A stretch of 36,871 nt of DNA, from NCBI GenBank assembly GCA_008080565.1, contig VIKE01000026.1:1-36871 (forward strand), written 5' to 3'. The stretch comes from Rhodocyclaceae bacterium (GTDB lineage Bacteria; Pseudomonadota; Gammaproteobacteria; Burkholderiales; Rhodocyclaceae). Under the pieces are notes generated by a model. It searched no databases and was not told where the DNA came from. It worked only from the letters and a program-made list of their open reading frames with translations. Below, one piece after another: positions 20,325 through 28,417 of the stretch. The position numbers and the translations under genes were made by a program. Within the stretch, counting starts at the first letter, position 1. Each line of letters starts with the position of its first letter.

Positions 20325-23300
20325 AAGTCTAGCGTAAACGGGTGCTCGGCGCTGATCTCCGGCACCTTGACCTGCAGCTTGCCCGGGGTGTGGCCAAAGC
20401 GGAAGAAGCGGGCCAGACGGCGGCTCTCGGCCTCGAAGGCATTGACCGGGAAGGTGTCGAAACTGCGCCCGCCCGGATGCGCCACGTGGTACTGGCAACC
20501 GCCCAGCGAACGCTGCATCCAGGTATCGACGATGTCGAAAACCAGCGGCGCATGGACACCGATGGTCGGGTGCAGACAGGACGCCGGCTGCCAGGCGCGG
20601 TAACGCACGCCGGCAACGAATTCGCCGTTGATCCCGGTGTTCTGCAGGGGCACCGGAACGCCGTTGCAGGTCAGCACGTAACGGTCGGGCGCCATGCCCT
20701 TGATCCGCACCTGGACGCGTTCGACCGAGGAATCGACGTAGCGCACCGTGCCGCCACCGCCGCCCTCCTCGCCCATGACGTGCCATGGCTCGAGCGCGTG
20801 ACGCAGCTCGAATTCCATGCCCTTGACGGCGAAGTCGCCGTATTTCGGGAAGCGGAACTCGAAGTGCGGGGCGAACCATTCGGCCTTGAACGGATAGCCG
20901 GCCTCGGCCATTTCCTGCATGACGTCCTTGAAGTCCTGGTCGGCGTAGAACGGCAGCATGAAGCGATCGTGCAACTCGGTGCCCCAGCGGGCCAGACGGG
21001 CCGGCTCGTAGGGGGTCTCCCAGAAGCGGGCGATCATGGCGCGGAGCAGCAGTTGCTGGGCCAGCGACATGCGGGCGTGCGGCGGCATTTCGAAGGCACG
21101 CAGTTCGAGCAGGCCAAGGCGACCGGTCGGGCCGTCCGGCGAGTAGAGCTTGTCGATGCAGAACTCGGAACGGTGCGTGTTACCGGTGACATCGGTAAGC
21201 AGGTTGCGCAGGATGCGGTCGATCAGCCACGGCGGGACGACGCCGCCCGGCTGCGGAATCTGCTTGAAGGCGATTTCGAGCTCGTAGAGGCTGTCGTTGC
21301 GCGCTTCATCGACGCGCGGTGCCTGGCTGGTCGGGCCGATGAACAGGCCGGAGAACAGGTAGGACAGGCTCGGATGGTTGTGCCAGTAGGCGACCAGACT
21401 CTTGAGCAGATCCGGCCGACGGAGGAAGGGCGAATCGTTCGGCGTCGCACCGCCGAGGACAAAGTGGTTGCCGCCACCGGTGCCGGTGTGGCGACCATCG
21501 ACCATGAACTTTTCAGTGGTCAGGCGCGAGTAGTAGGCCGACTCGTAGAGGTGGGTGGTCTGGTCGACCAGTTGGTCCCACGACTTGGCCGGGTGGATGT
21601 TGACTTCGATGACGCCGGGGTCGGGCGTGACGCGGAAATGCGTCAGGCGCGGATCGGACGGCGGCTCGTAGCCTTCCATGATGACCGGCATGGACATTTC
21701 TTCGGCCGTCGCTTCGACGGCGGCGACGATTTCGAGATAGTCGTCAAGCTTCTCGGTCGGCGGCATGAAGACGTAAAGACGGCCGTCGCGCGGCTCGGCG
21801 CACATCGCCAGGCGGGTGATCCAGCCAGCCGACTCCTTGAAGCGCGGCATCGTCTCGGTCGGTTTTTCCCACGGCCGGACCTTGCCGTCGCCGGTCGCCG
21901 CGGCGGCCCCAGCAGAACCAGCACCGGAGCTGCCCGAGCGGCTCTGCATCTGCGGCTCACGGGCGCCGGTTTCGCCGCTCACGCGGTTACGCAGGGCGGC
22001 ATAGCTGGCCAGCGGATCGGTCGCCGTTTCGGCATCCGGCACATTGACGTAGGGGTAGTCGCTCGTTGCCGTCCACGGCTGCGAGTCGTACGGCAGGCGG
22101 TAGCCCATGGCCGAATCGCCAGGGAACAGGTAACAGCGCTCGGCACGCAGGAACCACGGGCCGGTCTGCCACTGGTTCCAGACATTCTTCATGATCGGCA
22201 GGACGTGGCCGACGGTATAGGTCATGCCCTGGGTGAACACCTTCATCAGGCGCTCGCGCTCCATGGCGTCATCGACACGCGAATCAAAAGGATCGACGTT
22301 GCCCGGCAGGCGGCGCTCGCGCCACATGTAGTAATAAACGTCCTCGAAGGCCGGAAAGACGTAGTCGGAGGTCATGCCGAGGCGTTCGGCGACGCGCTTC
22401 AGGAAGCGCTGGGCGTGTTCGGCCGTGGCGCCGTAATCGACGCTTTCGTTGGCGTACAGCTCAGGGGCATTCCAGATCGGCTCGCCGTCCTTGCGCCAGA
22501 AGCAGTTCAGGCTCCAGCGCGGGAGCTGTTCGCCGGGATACCACTTGCCCTGGCCGAAGTGCATGAGACCGTTCGGGGCGTATTTGCTGCGCAGGCGATG
22601 GAAGATGTCGGCCGCGAAAATGCGCTTCGTGGGGCCGAGGGCGGCGGTATTCCATTCGGCGCCATCCGGGTCGTCGACGGCGACGAAGGTTGGTTCGCCG
22701 CCTTGCGTCAGGCGCACGTCGAGCTTGCCGAGAGTGTCGTCGATCTGGTGGCCGAGGTTTTCGATCTCGCTCCACTGTTCATCGGTGTAAGGCTTGGTGA
22801 CACGCGGCGCTTCCCAGATGCGGGTGACCTGCATGTGGTGCGAGAACTCGGTTTCGCATTCGTCGAGGCCGCCGGTGACCGGCGCGGCGGAACCCGGTTC
22901 CGGCGTGCAGGCCAACGGGATGTGGCCTTCGCCGGCGAACAGGCCGGAAGTCGGGTCGAGGCCGATCCAGCCGGCGCCCGGCAGATAGACTTCAGCCCAG
23001 GCGTGCAGGTCGGTAAAGTCGGCTTCCGGACCGGACGGGCCATCCAAGGACTTCACGTCGGCGGTCAACTGGATCAAATAGCCGGAAACAAAACGGGCGG
23101 CCAGGCCGAGGTGGCGCAGGATCTGGACAAGCAACCAGGCCGAGTCCCGGCAGGAGCCGGAACGCTTGGTCAGCGTTTCTTCCGGCGTCTGGACGCCCGG
23201 TTCCATGCGGATGGTGTAGCTGATGGCCTTTTGCAGGTCGGCATTGAGGGCGACGAGGAAATCAACGCTGCGCAGCGGCTCGCGCGAAATACCATCCATG

Positions 23301-23689
23301 TACTTCTTGAGTTCGGGCGTTTCCGGCAGTTTGTGCAGGTAGGGCGTCAGTTCGTGGCGTTCCCAGGCCTCGTAGGCGAAGGGTATCTTTTCGGCGTGCG
23401 GCTCAAGGAAGAAGTCGAAGGGATTGATGACCGACATCTCGGCCACCATGTCGACCTCGATGCTGAATTCGCGGGTCTTTTCCGGGAAAACCAGGCGTGC
23501 CAGGTAATTGCCCTGCGGGTCCTGCTGCCAGTTCACGAAATGTTTGTCCGGACCAATCTTCAGCGAGTAGGACAGGATACGGGTCCGCGAATGCGGACAG
23601 GGGCGCAGACGGACGACCTGGGGTCCGAGATTGATCAGGCGATCGTAGCTATAACGGGTAACGTGATTCAGCGCAACATGGATCGACAC
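20312..23689 (-). CDS. Long transglutaminase-like protein with DUF2126 domain
   Basis: An 1125-residue protein and probably the first gene of the operon. The N-terminus (HVALNHVTRYSYDRLINLGPQ) is the bacterial transglutaminase N-domain. The catalytic triad is Cys180 (GSCRDSAW), His229 (DLHAWAEVY) and Asp245 (GLDPTSG). From about residue 300 to the end it is the large DUF2126 region, with typical segments such as RLTQGGEPTFV, GTGGGNHFVLGGAT and FRFPKYGDFAVKGMEFELRHA. A serine/glycine/alanine-rich linker lies near residues 590-620. The start is GTG at 23689 with GGAG 7 nt upstream. Such proteins co-occur with ATP-grasp/alpha-E pairs. DUF2126 may bind or process the ligated peptide, which is inference. 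Confidence 0.93.
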   Translation of the reverse strand: MSIHVALNHVTRYSYDRLINLGPQVVRLRPCPHSRTRILSYSLKIGPDKHFVNWQQDPQGNYLARLVFPEKTREFSIEVDMVAEMSVINPFDFFLEPHAEKIPFAYEAWERHELTPYLHKLPETPELKKYMDGISREPLRSVDFLVALNADLQKAISYTIRMEPGVQTPEETLTKRSGSCRDSAWLLVQILRHLGLAARFVSGYLIQLTADVKSLDGPSGPEADFTDLHAWAEVYLPGAGWIGLDPTSGLFAGEGHIPLACTPEPGSAAPVTGGLDECETEFSHHMQVTRIWEAPRVTKPYTDEQWSEIENLGHQIDDTLGKLDVRLTQGGEPTFVAVDDPDGAEWNTAALGPTKRIFAADIFHRLRSKYAPNGLMHFGQGKWYPGEQLPRWSLNCFWRKDGEPIWNAPELYANESVDYGATAEHAQRFLKRVAERLGMTSDYVFPAFEDVYYYMWRERRLPGNVDPFDSRVDDAMERERLMKVFTQGMTYTVGHVLPIMKNVWNQWQTGPWFLRAERCYLFPGDSAMGYRLPYDSQPWTATSDYPYVNVPDAETATDPLASYAALRNRVSGETGAREPQMQSRSGSSGAGSAGAAAATGDGKVRPWEKPTETMPRFKESAGWITRLAMCAEPRDGRLYVFMPPTEKLDDYLEIVAAVEATAEEMSMPVIMEGYEPPSDPRLTHFRVTPDPGVIEVNIHPAKSWDQLVDQTTHLYESAYYSRLTTEKFMVDGRHTGTGGGNHFVLGGATPNDSPFLRRPDLLKSLVAYWHNHPSLSYLFSGLFIGPTSQAPRVDEARNDSLYELEIAFKQIPQPGGVVPPWLIDRILRNLLTDVTGNTHRSEFCIDKLYSPDGPTGRLGLLELRAFEMPPHARMSLAQQLLLRAMIARFWETPYEPARLARWGTELHDRFMLPFYADQDFKDVMQEMAEAGYPFKAEWFAPHFEFRFPKYGDFAVKGMEFELRHALEPWHVMGEEGGGGGTVRYVDSSVERVQVRIKGMAPDRYVLTCNGVPVPLQNTGINGEFVAGVRYRAWQPASCLHPTIGVHAPLVFDIVDTWMQRSLGGCQYHVAHPGGRSFDTFPVNAFEAESRRLARFFRFGHTPGKLQVKVPEISAEHPFTLDLRRF

Positions 23690-23719
23690 GAGCTTGCTCC
23701 AGACAGAATGATTGAAAGC

Positions 23720-23748
23720 TTAAAAGCAAGACGCGAACCACCTTGCAA
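23720..23748 (-). promoter_or_regulatory. Candidate sigma-70 promoter for the transglutaminase operon
   Basis: On the minus strand TTGCAA (23743-23748) and TTTTAA (23720-23725) are spaced by exactly 17 bp, about 30 bp before the GTG start. The fit to TTGACA/TATAAT is moderate. The rest of 23690-23858 shows no gene. Confidence 0.45.
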
Positions 23749-23858
23749 GCCATTGTTTTTAAATAGGCCAAATCTTCACACGCACCTGATGAAAGCCTGA
23801 TGACAAGTGGCACGCACCAAAAACGTGCAGCACTGTCCTGCCGTACCTGAACCAGAAC

Positions 23859-24281
23859 TTACGAGAGCTTAACGAAACCGGCAGCATCGAGCGCCACAAA
23901 CGGGTTGAAGCAGACTTCCCACAGGAAGCCGTCCGGATCGGCAAAATAGCCGCGAAAGCCGCCCCAGAAAACCTTGTCGGCCGGGCGGACAAGCGTTGCG
24001 CCGACGGCTACCGCTTCTTCCAGCGTGGCGATCACTGCCGCTTCGGAAGGCACGTTGTGAGCCAGTGTAAAACCGGGAAACCCGCTGCCGGCGGGCGCTA
24101 CGGCCGCATCCTCGGCCAGCGCCTCGCGCTGGAACAGGGCGAAGGCGACCGAACCGGCTTGATAGAAGGCAATCGCCTCCTGGCTGGCCGATGATTCCTG
24201 CCAGCCCAGGGCCTTGTAGAAAGCCCGGCTACGGGCCAGATCGGACACGCCGAGGGTGATGAAGCTGATAGTCTGATTCAT
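23859..24281 (-). CDS. VOC family (glyoxalase/bleomycin-resistance-like) protein
   Basis: A 140-residue protein with two beta-alpha-beta-beta-beta units: N-terminal SFITLGVSDLARSRAFYKALGW and C-terminal VFWGGFRGYFADPDGFLWEVCFNP. It is a small metal-dependent or binding protein of the vicinal oxygen chelate superfamily; the substrate cannot be assigned. The start at 24281 (MNQTISF) is preferred because the family begins there. A longer frame to 24341 adds 20 residues, part of which comes from repeat copy C. It lies downstream of the histidine kinase with 137 bp between them, so it may have its own promoter. Confidence 0.88.
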   Translation of the reverse strand: MNQTISFITLGVSDLARSRAFYKALGWQESSASQEAIAFYQAGSVAFALFQREALAEDAAVAPAGSGFPGFTLAHNVPSEAAVIATLEEAVAVGATLVRPADKVFWGGFRGYFADPDGFLWEVCFNPFVALDAAGFVKLS

Positions 24282-24324
24282 GATTTCTGGCGCCTGATTG
24301 CAGACTGCAATTTTAAGCGCGTCG

Positions 24325-24360
24325 ATTTCGAAATTTGCCAAATTTTCCGGTTGACCGTGG
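24325..24360 (-). repeat. 36-bp dispersed repeat, copy C (intergenic)
   Basis: The minus strand reads CCACGGTCAACCGGAAAA and ends AAATTTCGAAAT. It lies between the histidine kinase stop (24419) and the VOC start (24281), so it is not constrained by a protein. It aligns without gaps to copies A and B. Confidence 0.85.
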
Positions 24361-24418
24361 AAGTCCGTCCACGTCGAACCACACTCGAAAATCGCCGCAA
24401 TTCAGCATGCCAGCCGGG

Positions 24419-26113
24419 TCACTTTGCGCCATTCTCCCCGGCGGACTCGCCGGCGGAATAATCAACATGACGCGGCAAAATGACCGTGAATCGCGTGCCC
24501 TTGCCGACCTCGCTACTCACTTCGATGCGACCATGATGTTTCTTGACGATGCCATAGGACAAGGAGAGTCCCAGCCCGGTTCCCTTGCCGACGGGTTTGG
24601 TGGTGAAGAAGGGCTCAAAAATGCGGCCGAGGTTCTCTGGCGGAATGCCGCGTCCGCTGTCTTCGATTTCAATGCGGATTTCGGCCTCGCTGCTGGCCGT
24701 CCGGATGCTGATCTGGCCGTGTTCTTCGATGGCCTGGGAGGCATTGACGAGGAGGTTCATGAAGACCTGGTTGAGCTGCGACGGCGCACACATGATTTCG
24801 GGAATGGCGGCGTATTCCTTGACGACCTTGGCTTTGTACTTGAGTTCGTTCCAGACCACGTTGAGGGTGCTGTCGAGCCCCATTTCGAGATTGGCCAGGA
24901 CGATGTCGGAACTGCTGACGTGGGAGAAATTCTTGAGGTCGCGGACGATGTCCTGAACGCGCTGGACACCGTCGTTGGTTTCGGCCAGCAGGACGTCGAG
25001 ATCTTCCTGCAGGTAGTCGAGTTCGAGCTCCTTCTTCAACTGGCTGACGCTGGCCTGGGATGCTTCGCCGAGTTCGTGCTCGATTTCGGCATAGGCCTTG
25101 AGCACCTTGCCGAGGTCGGCGATGTAGCGTTGCAGCGTGCCAAGGTTGGATTTGACGAAGCCGACCGGGTTGTTGATTTCGTGCGCCACGCCGGCTGCCA
25201 ACTGGCCGATGGAGGCCATCTTTTCGGACTGGATCAACTGGCTCTGCGCTTCTTCCAGACGGGCGATCAGGGCGGCCTGCTGCTCGCGCTCGGCCTTCAG
25301 TTTAATGTTGGCCGATTGCAACTCGCCGGTGCGCTGCTCGACGCGCCGTTCGAGTTCGTCGCGGGATTCGCGCAGGGCATCCTCGGCGGCGACCCGGCGG
25401 GTCACGTCGGCAAAGCTGAAAACGCGGCCGACGATGTGTTCGCCGAGATATTGCGGCCGCGACTTGCATTCGAATACCCGCCCATCAGCCAGGTTGAAAT
25501 GCTCGTCGCTCTCCTCACTGTCCACAATGGCGCTCAGCCTCTCCCGGCAGGCGGCCTGCTCACTCACGAGGCTCGACACGTGGCCGATGATGTCGTCGTC
25601 CCTGTGCTGTTCGAGCAGCTCATCGGGAATCGCCCACATGGCCGAAAACATGCGGTTCATGCTGACGATCCGGCCATGCCAGTCGATGGCGAGAATGCCG
25701 TTGCCGGTGGCCTCGAGCGTCGCCCGCAGGCGCGAAAGCGTCTGTTCGAGCTGCTCCTCGGTCTTGCGTTCCTGGCGGATGTCGCGGGCCTGAACGAGGA
25801 GATAGGTTTTGTCCTCGTGCTGAATCAGCGAAATCGATTTCGACACCTCGATAAGCTCGCCATCGGCCCCGCAGTAGAGTCCTTCCTGCCATTCGATTTC
25901 GGTGAATGCGCCGGCCTCAACCTCTTCCCAGTAAAAAACATCCTGCAGCGAACTTTCGATATCAACGATCTTGTGCGATAGCAGTTCGTCCACCGTGTAA
26001 CCGAGCACCTGTCCGGCCTGGCGATTGGCCCGGACGATCTGCAAGCCATCGGTATCGACGAGCAGAATCATGCTGGCGCTGTGATCGAGCATTTTTTGCT
26101 CGAGAGAGATCAT
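24419..26113 (-). CDS. PAS-containing sensor histidine kinase
   Basis: A 564-residue soluble kinase. PAS 1 spans about 8-118 (MILLVDTDGLQIVRANRQA), PAS 2 about 128-245 (GILAIDWHGRIVSMNRMF), and a coiled coil runs from about 245-300. The phospho-acceptor is His311 in GVAHEINNPVGF, followed by N-box NLLVNASQAI and G-boxes EDSGRGIPPE and GKGTGLGLSLSYGIVKKHHG. It has no receiver domain of its own. The ATG at 26113 overlaps the HD-GYP stop (ATGA) and has GGGAG 6 nt upstream; the frame stays open much further upstream but that part overlaps the HD-GYP gene. It probably forms a signalling pair with the HD-GYP protein, though that protein lacks a receiver, so the phosphorylation partner is unknown. 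Confidence 0.94.
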   Translation of the reverse strand: MISLEQKMLDHSASMILLVDTDGLQIVRANRQAGQVLGYTVDELLSHKIVDIESSLQDVFYWEEVEAGAFTEIEWQEGLYCGADGELIEVSKSISLIQHEDKTYLLVQARDIRQERKTEEQLEQTLSRLRATLEATGNGILAIDWHGRIVSMNRMFSAMWAIPDELLEQHRDDDIIGHVSSLVSEQAACRERLSAIVDSEESDEHFNLADGRVFECKSRPQYLGEHIVGRVFSFADVTRRVAAEDALRESRDELERRVEQRTGELQSANIKLKAEREQQAALIARLEEAQSQLIQSEKMASIGQLAAGVAHEINNPVGFVKSNLGTLQRYIADLGKVLKAYAEIEHELGEASQASVSQLKKELELDYLQEDLDVLLAETNDGVQRVQDIVRDLKNFSHVSSSDIVLANLEMGLDSTLNVVWNELKYKAKVVKEYAAIPEIMCAPSQLNQVFMNLLVNASQAIEEHGQISIRTASSEAEIRIEIEDSGRGIPPENLGRIFEPFFTTKPVGKGTGLGLSLSYGIVKKHHGRIEVSSEVGKGTRFTVILPRHVDYSAGESAGENGAK

Positions 26114-27384
26114 TTCTTGCTCCCTTCTTGCCCTTGGCTGGCGTCGAAGTAGTAGCTGACCCGCTTGCGGGGACTCAGGTAGTTGTAGATGTGGCGCGGC
26201 ACCAGGGCCGGCTTGATCGCCTTGGCGATATTGAGGTCGGAATCCTGCGACAGGTCGATCAGGATTGCCTCGTCGCGCGGTACCGATTCGTCGTAGACGA
26301 CGAGGATGGGCTTCATCGGCTGGCTGGTATTGACCGTTGCCACCATGGCCATGGCGCCATTCGACAGCTGCACGACGGTGCCCGGGGGATAGACGCCGAG
26401 CCGGCGAATGAGCAGTTGCAACAGCCGCGGGTCGAACTTGCCGCGCAATTTGGCGAACATCAGCGATAAGGCTTCGTGCGGCATCAGCGCGTTGGCGATA
26501 TTGACCGGATTGCACAGCTCGTCGTAGTAGTTGGCCAGCCCGACGATGCGCGCCAGCAGGTTGATGCCGTCGCCCTTGAGGCGCAGCGGATAGCCCGAGC
26601 CGTCGAACATTTCGTGATGCTGGTGGATGATGGCGAGCACGGCAGGCGAGAAACCGAGGCGCTTGCCCAGCGTCACGCCGTAGTCGCAATGCTGCTCGTA
26701 GAGATGCTGTTCGGCCTGCGTCAAGGGCTCGACCTTGAGCAGGATGCGGCTAGGGATTTCAGTGCGCCCGATGTCGTGGAACATGGCTCCCATGCCAAGC
26801 GCGTTCACCGCCTCCGGCGGGACGCCGAGGTCGCGGGCGAGCATCAGCGAGAGCATGGTGACGTTGAGCGAATGGAAATACAGCTCCTCGCCGCCGGTCA
26901 TGTCGCCCATGACGTGAATGGCCAGTTCCGGCGCGCTGAGGATCGATTCGGAAATCTGGTTGACCAGCTGATTGGCCGCTTTGACCGTCTCGGCCGGCTT
27001 GGTCAGGATGCTTTTCTCGACCTCGCGGATGGTGCTGGCGGTCACGATGAAGGCGTTTTCGATGCGCGCCGCCGCTTCACGCTGGACGCGAATGCGCTCG
27101 ATCATCACTTTTTTGGCGGCCAGCGCCTGGGCGATAACCGGACTGAGTTCCTCCCTGGCCGGTTGCGCGGCTGGCACGGCCACAGCCTCCGGACTCTCCC
27201 GGTCGCTCAGTTCCGGGCTGTAACGCACGCGCTTGAGCCCCAGCCCGCGGATGGTCCGGATCTGCTCCTCGTTCTTGATCTTGAAGTGACCGAGGGCAAA
27301 TGGATGCTCGAACCAGCGCAGATCAAGATAGACGTAGAGTCCTACCCGGAGGTCGCTGACATCAATGGTGGGATCGCTGTTCAC
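26110..27384 (-). CDS. HD-GYP phosphodiesterase with N-terminal DUF3391
   Basis: A 424-residue protein. Residues about 6-60 match the DUF3391 domain (DVSDLRVGLYVYLDLRWFEH), a partner domain often found before HD-GYP. The HD-GYP domain covers about 165-340, with H203-D204 (HDIGRTEIP) and G264-Y265-P266 in GSGYP. Lys of the usual HDIGK is Arg here, a conservative change. Predicted function is c-di-GMP hydrolysis in the cytoplasm. The start appears to be GTG at 27384; no better ATG is near. It is the first gene of a two-gene operon with the PAS kinase, overlapping it by 4 nt. The 153 bp upstream holds repeat copy A. Confidence 0.92.
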   Translation of the reverse strand: MNSDPTIDVSDLRVGLYVYLDLRWFEHPFALGHFKIKNEEQIRTIRGLGLKRVRYSPELSDRESPEAVAVPAAQPAREELSPVIAQALAAKKVMIERIRVQREAAARIENAFIVTASTIREVEKSILTKPAETVKAANQLVNQISESILSAPELAIHVMGDMTGGEELYFHSLNVTMLSLMLARDLGVPPEAVNALGMGAMFHDIGRTEIPSRILLKVEPLTQAEQHLYEQHCDYGVTLGKRLGFSPAVLAIIHQHHEMFDGSGYPLRLKGDGINLLARIVGLANYYDELCNPVNIANALMPHEALSLMFAKLRGKFDPRLLQLLIRRLGVYPPGTVVQLSNGAMAMVATVNTSQPMKPILVVYDESVPRDEAILIDLSQDSDLNIAKAIKPALVPRHIYNYLSPRKRVSYYFDASQGQEGSKK

Positions 27385-27489
27385 GGTTTTCGCTGGCGGG
27401 TGGCTGACAGGCGCGGGATGGACTTGGCCATTCTATCCCTGTCCGGCGTCGGGCCGGCAACCTTACGACGATGGCATTGATCGACGATC

Positions 27490-27525
27490 CCACGGTCAAC
27501 CGGAAAAAATGGCCAAAATTGAAAT
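27490..27525 (+). repeat. 36-bp dispersed repeat, copy A (intergenic)
   Basis: It reads CCACGGTCAACCGGAAAA and ends CAAAATTGAAAT. It lies 12 bp past the stop of the glutathione S-transferase gene, between that gene and the HD-GYP start. It is a full-length copy outside coding sequence. Confidence 0.85.
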
Positions 27526-27537
27526 TGCCGCTGGTGC

Positions 27538-28209
27538 TCAACGCAGCCCGCCATAGTCGTCGGCCAACTGGTCGTAATGGGCATGCGCCTCGGTTTCCAG
27601 GAGAGCTGCGGCATACCATTCGAGCATCGCCGGATGGGCCAGCATGGCATCGCGATAAGCGGCGGCAACGGGCGGCAACGGCACGTTGTAGACGTTGAAG
27701 CGACAGACGATGGGCGCAAACATGGCATCGGCCACCGAAAAATCGCCGAACAGCCATGGACCGTTGCCGGTGGCAAACTGGCTGCGCGCCTCGGTCCAGA
27801 TTTCGATAATGCGGTCAATGTCGCGCTGGACCTCCGGCGTTGCCGGCTTGCCTTTGAGTCTGAGCTTGAGGTTCATCGGCATGGCCGTGCGCAGTTTGGC
27901 AAATCCGGCGTGCATTTCGGCCGAAATGCTGCGCGCCCTGGCCCGCGCCCGGGCGTCGGCCGGCCACATTTGCGAATAGCGCTCGGCCAGCGTTTCGGCA
28001 ATGGCGATGCTTTCCCAGATCTGGAAGCCATCTTCGTGCAGACAAGGGACGCGGGCATTGCCGGCCAGCGGCTTGAGCGCCGCGTTGTAGTCGCGCCCGG
28101 CGACCGACACCATGTGCTCGGTGAAGGGAATGGCGAAATGCTTCATCAGCAACCACGGCCGCAAAGACCACGACGAGTAGTTTTTGTTGCCGATGTAGAG
28201 ATCGAACAT
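27538..28209 (-). CDS. Glutathione S-transferase family protein
   Basis: A 223-residue cytosolic protein with an N-terminal thioredoxin-like domain (MFDLYIGNKNYSSWSLRPWLLM) containing a serine-rich possible glutathione-activating site. The conserved VPCLHEDGFQIWESIAIAETLAERY follows, then a helical C-terminal domain with WLFGDFSVADAMFAPIV. The substrate is unknown; detoxification or dehalogenase-like roles are usual for the family. AAGGAG lies about 9 nt before the ATG at 28209. The gene stands alone and is flanked on both sides by directly oriented copies (A and B) of the 36-bp repeat. Confidence 0.93.
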   Translation of the reverse strand: MFDLYIGNKNYSSWSLRPWLLMKHFAIPFTEHMVSVAGRDYNAALKPLAGNARVPCLHEDGFQIWESIAIAETLAERYSQMWPADARARARARSISAEMHAGFAKLRTAMPMNLKLRLKGKPATPEVQRDIDRIIEIWTEARSQFATGNGPWLFGDFSVADAMFAPIVCRFNVYNVPLPPVAAAYRDAMLAHPAMLEWYAAALLETEAHAHYDQLADDYGGLR

Positions 28210-28282
28210 GGCGCACTCCTTGGTTGGGCCGGACTGGCTGAACTTTACCGCAAATCAATGGGGACACAGTGCACACGGCTTG

Positions 28283-28318
28283 CTACGGTCAACCGGAAAT
28301 AACGGCCAAATCTGAAAT
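28283..28318 (+). repeat. 36-bp dispersed repeat, copy B (intergenic)
   Basis: It reads CTACGGTCAACCGGAAAT and ends CAAATCTGAAAT. It sits 74 bp upstream of the glutathione S-transferase start, in the same orientation as copy A on the other side of that gene. Confidence 0.85.
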
Positions 28319-28417
28319 CGGCCAGCGCCGCCCTGCCGAGTGCGCCATACAGCTTCCCAAGCCCGCAGCCCGTATAATTCGCCCTCCCGGGTCCTGCCCT
28401 GCTTCCGATCGCCAGCC

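Noticed and set aside
20342..23800. A 1152-codon open frame on the plus strand, opposite the DUF2126 gene
   Set aside because: It is the antisense shadow of a well-matched 1125-residue gene in high-GC DNA. The translation shows no family motif and is rich in R/G/A/V as expected for the opposite frame.
24282..24341. Longer N-terminus for the VOC protein
   Set aside because: The extra residues come partly from repeat copy C and lie before the normal family start.
24335..25981. A 548-codon plus-strand frame opposite the PAS kinase, and 18150-19598 opposite the ATP-grasp gene
   Set aside because: Both are shadows of sense genes with complete motifs.
26325..26345. TTGACCGTTGCCACC in the HD-GYP gene as a repeat copy
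   Set aside because: Only part of the core matches and the A/T tracts are missing.
26114..26689. Upstream extension of the PAS kinase frame by 192 codons
   Set aside because: It overlaps the HD-GYP gene, has no recognisable domain, and the ATG at 26113 has a good ribosome site and ATGA coupling.
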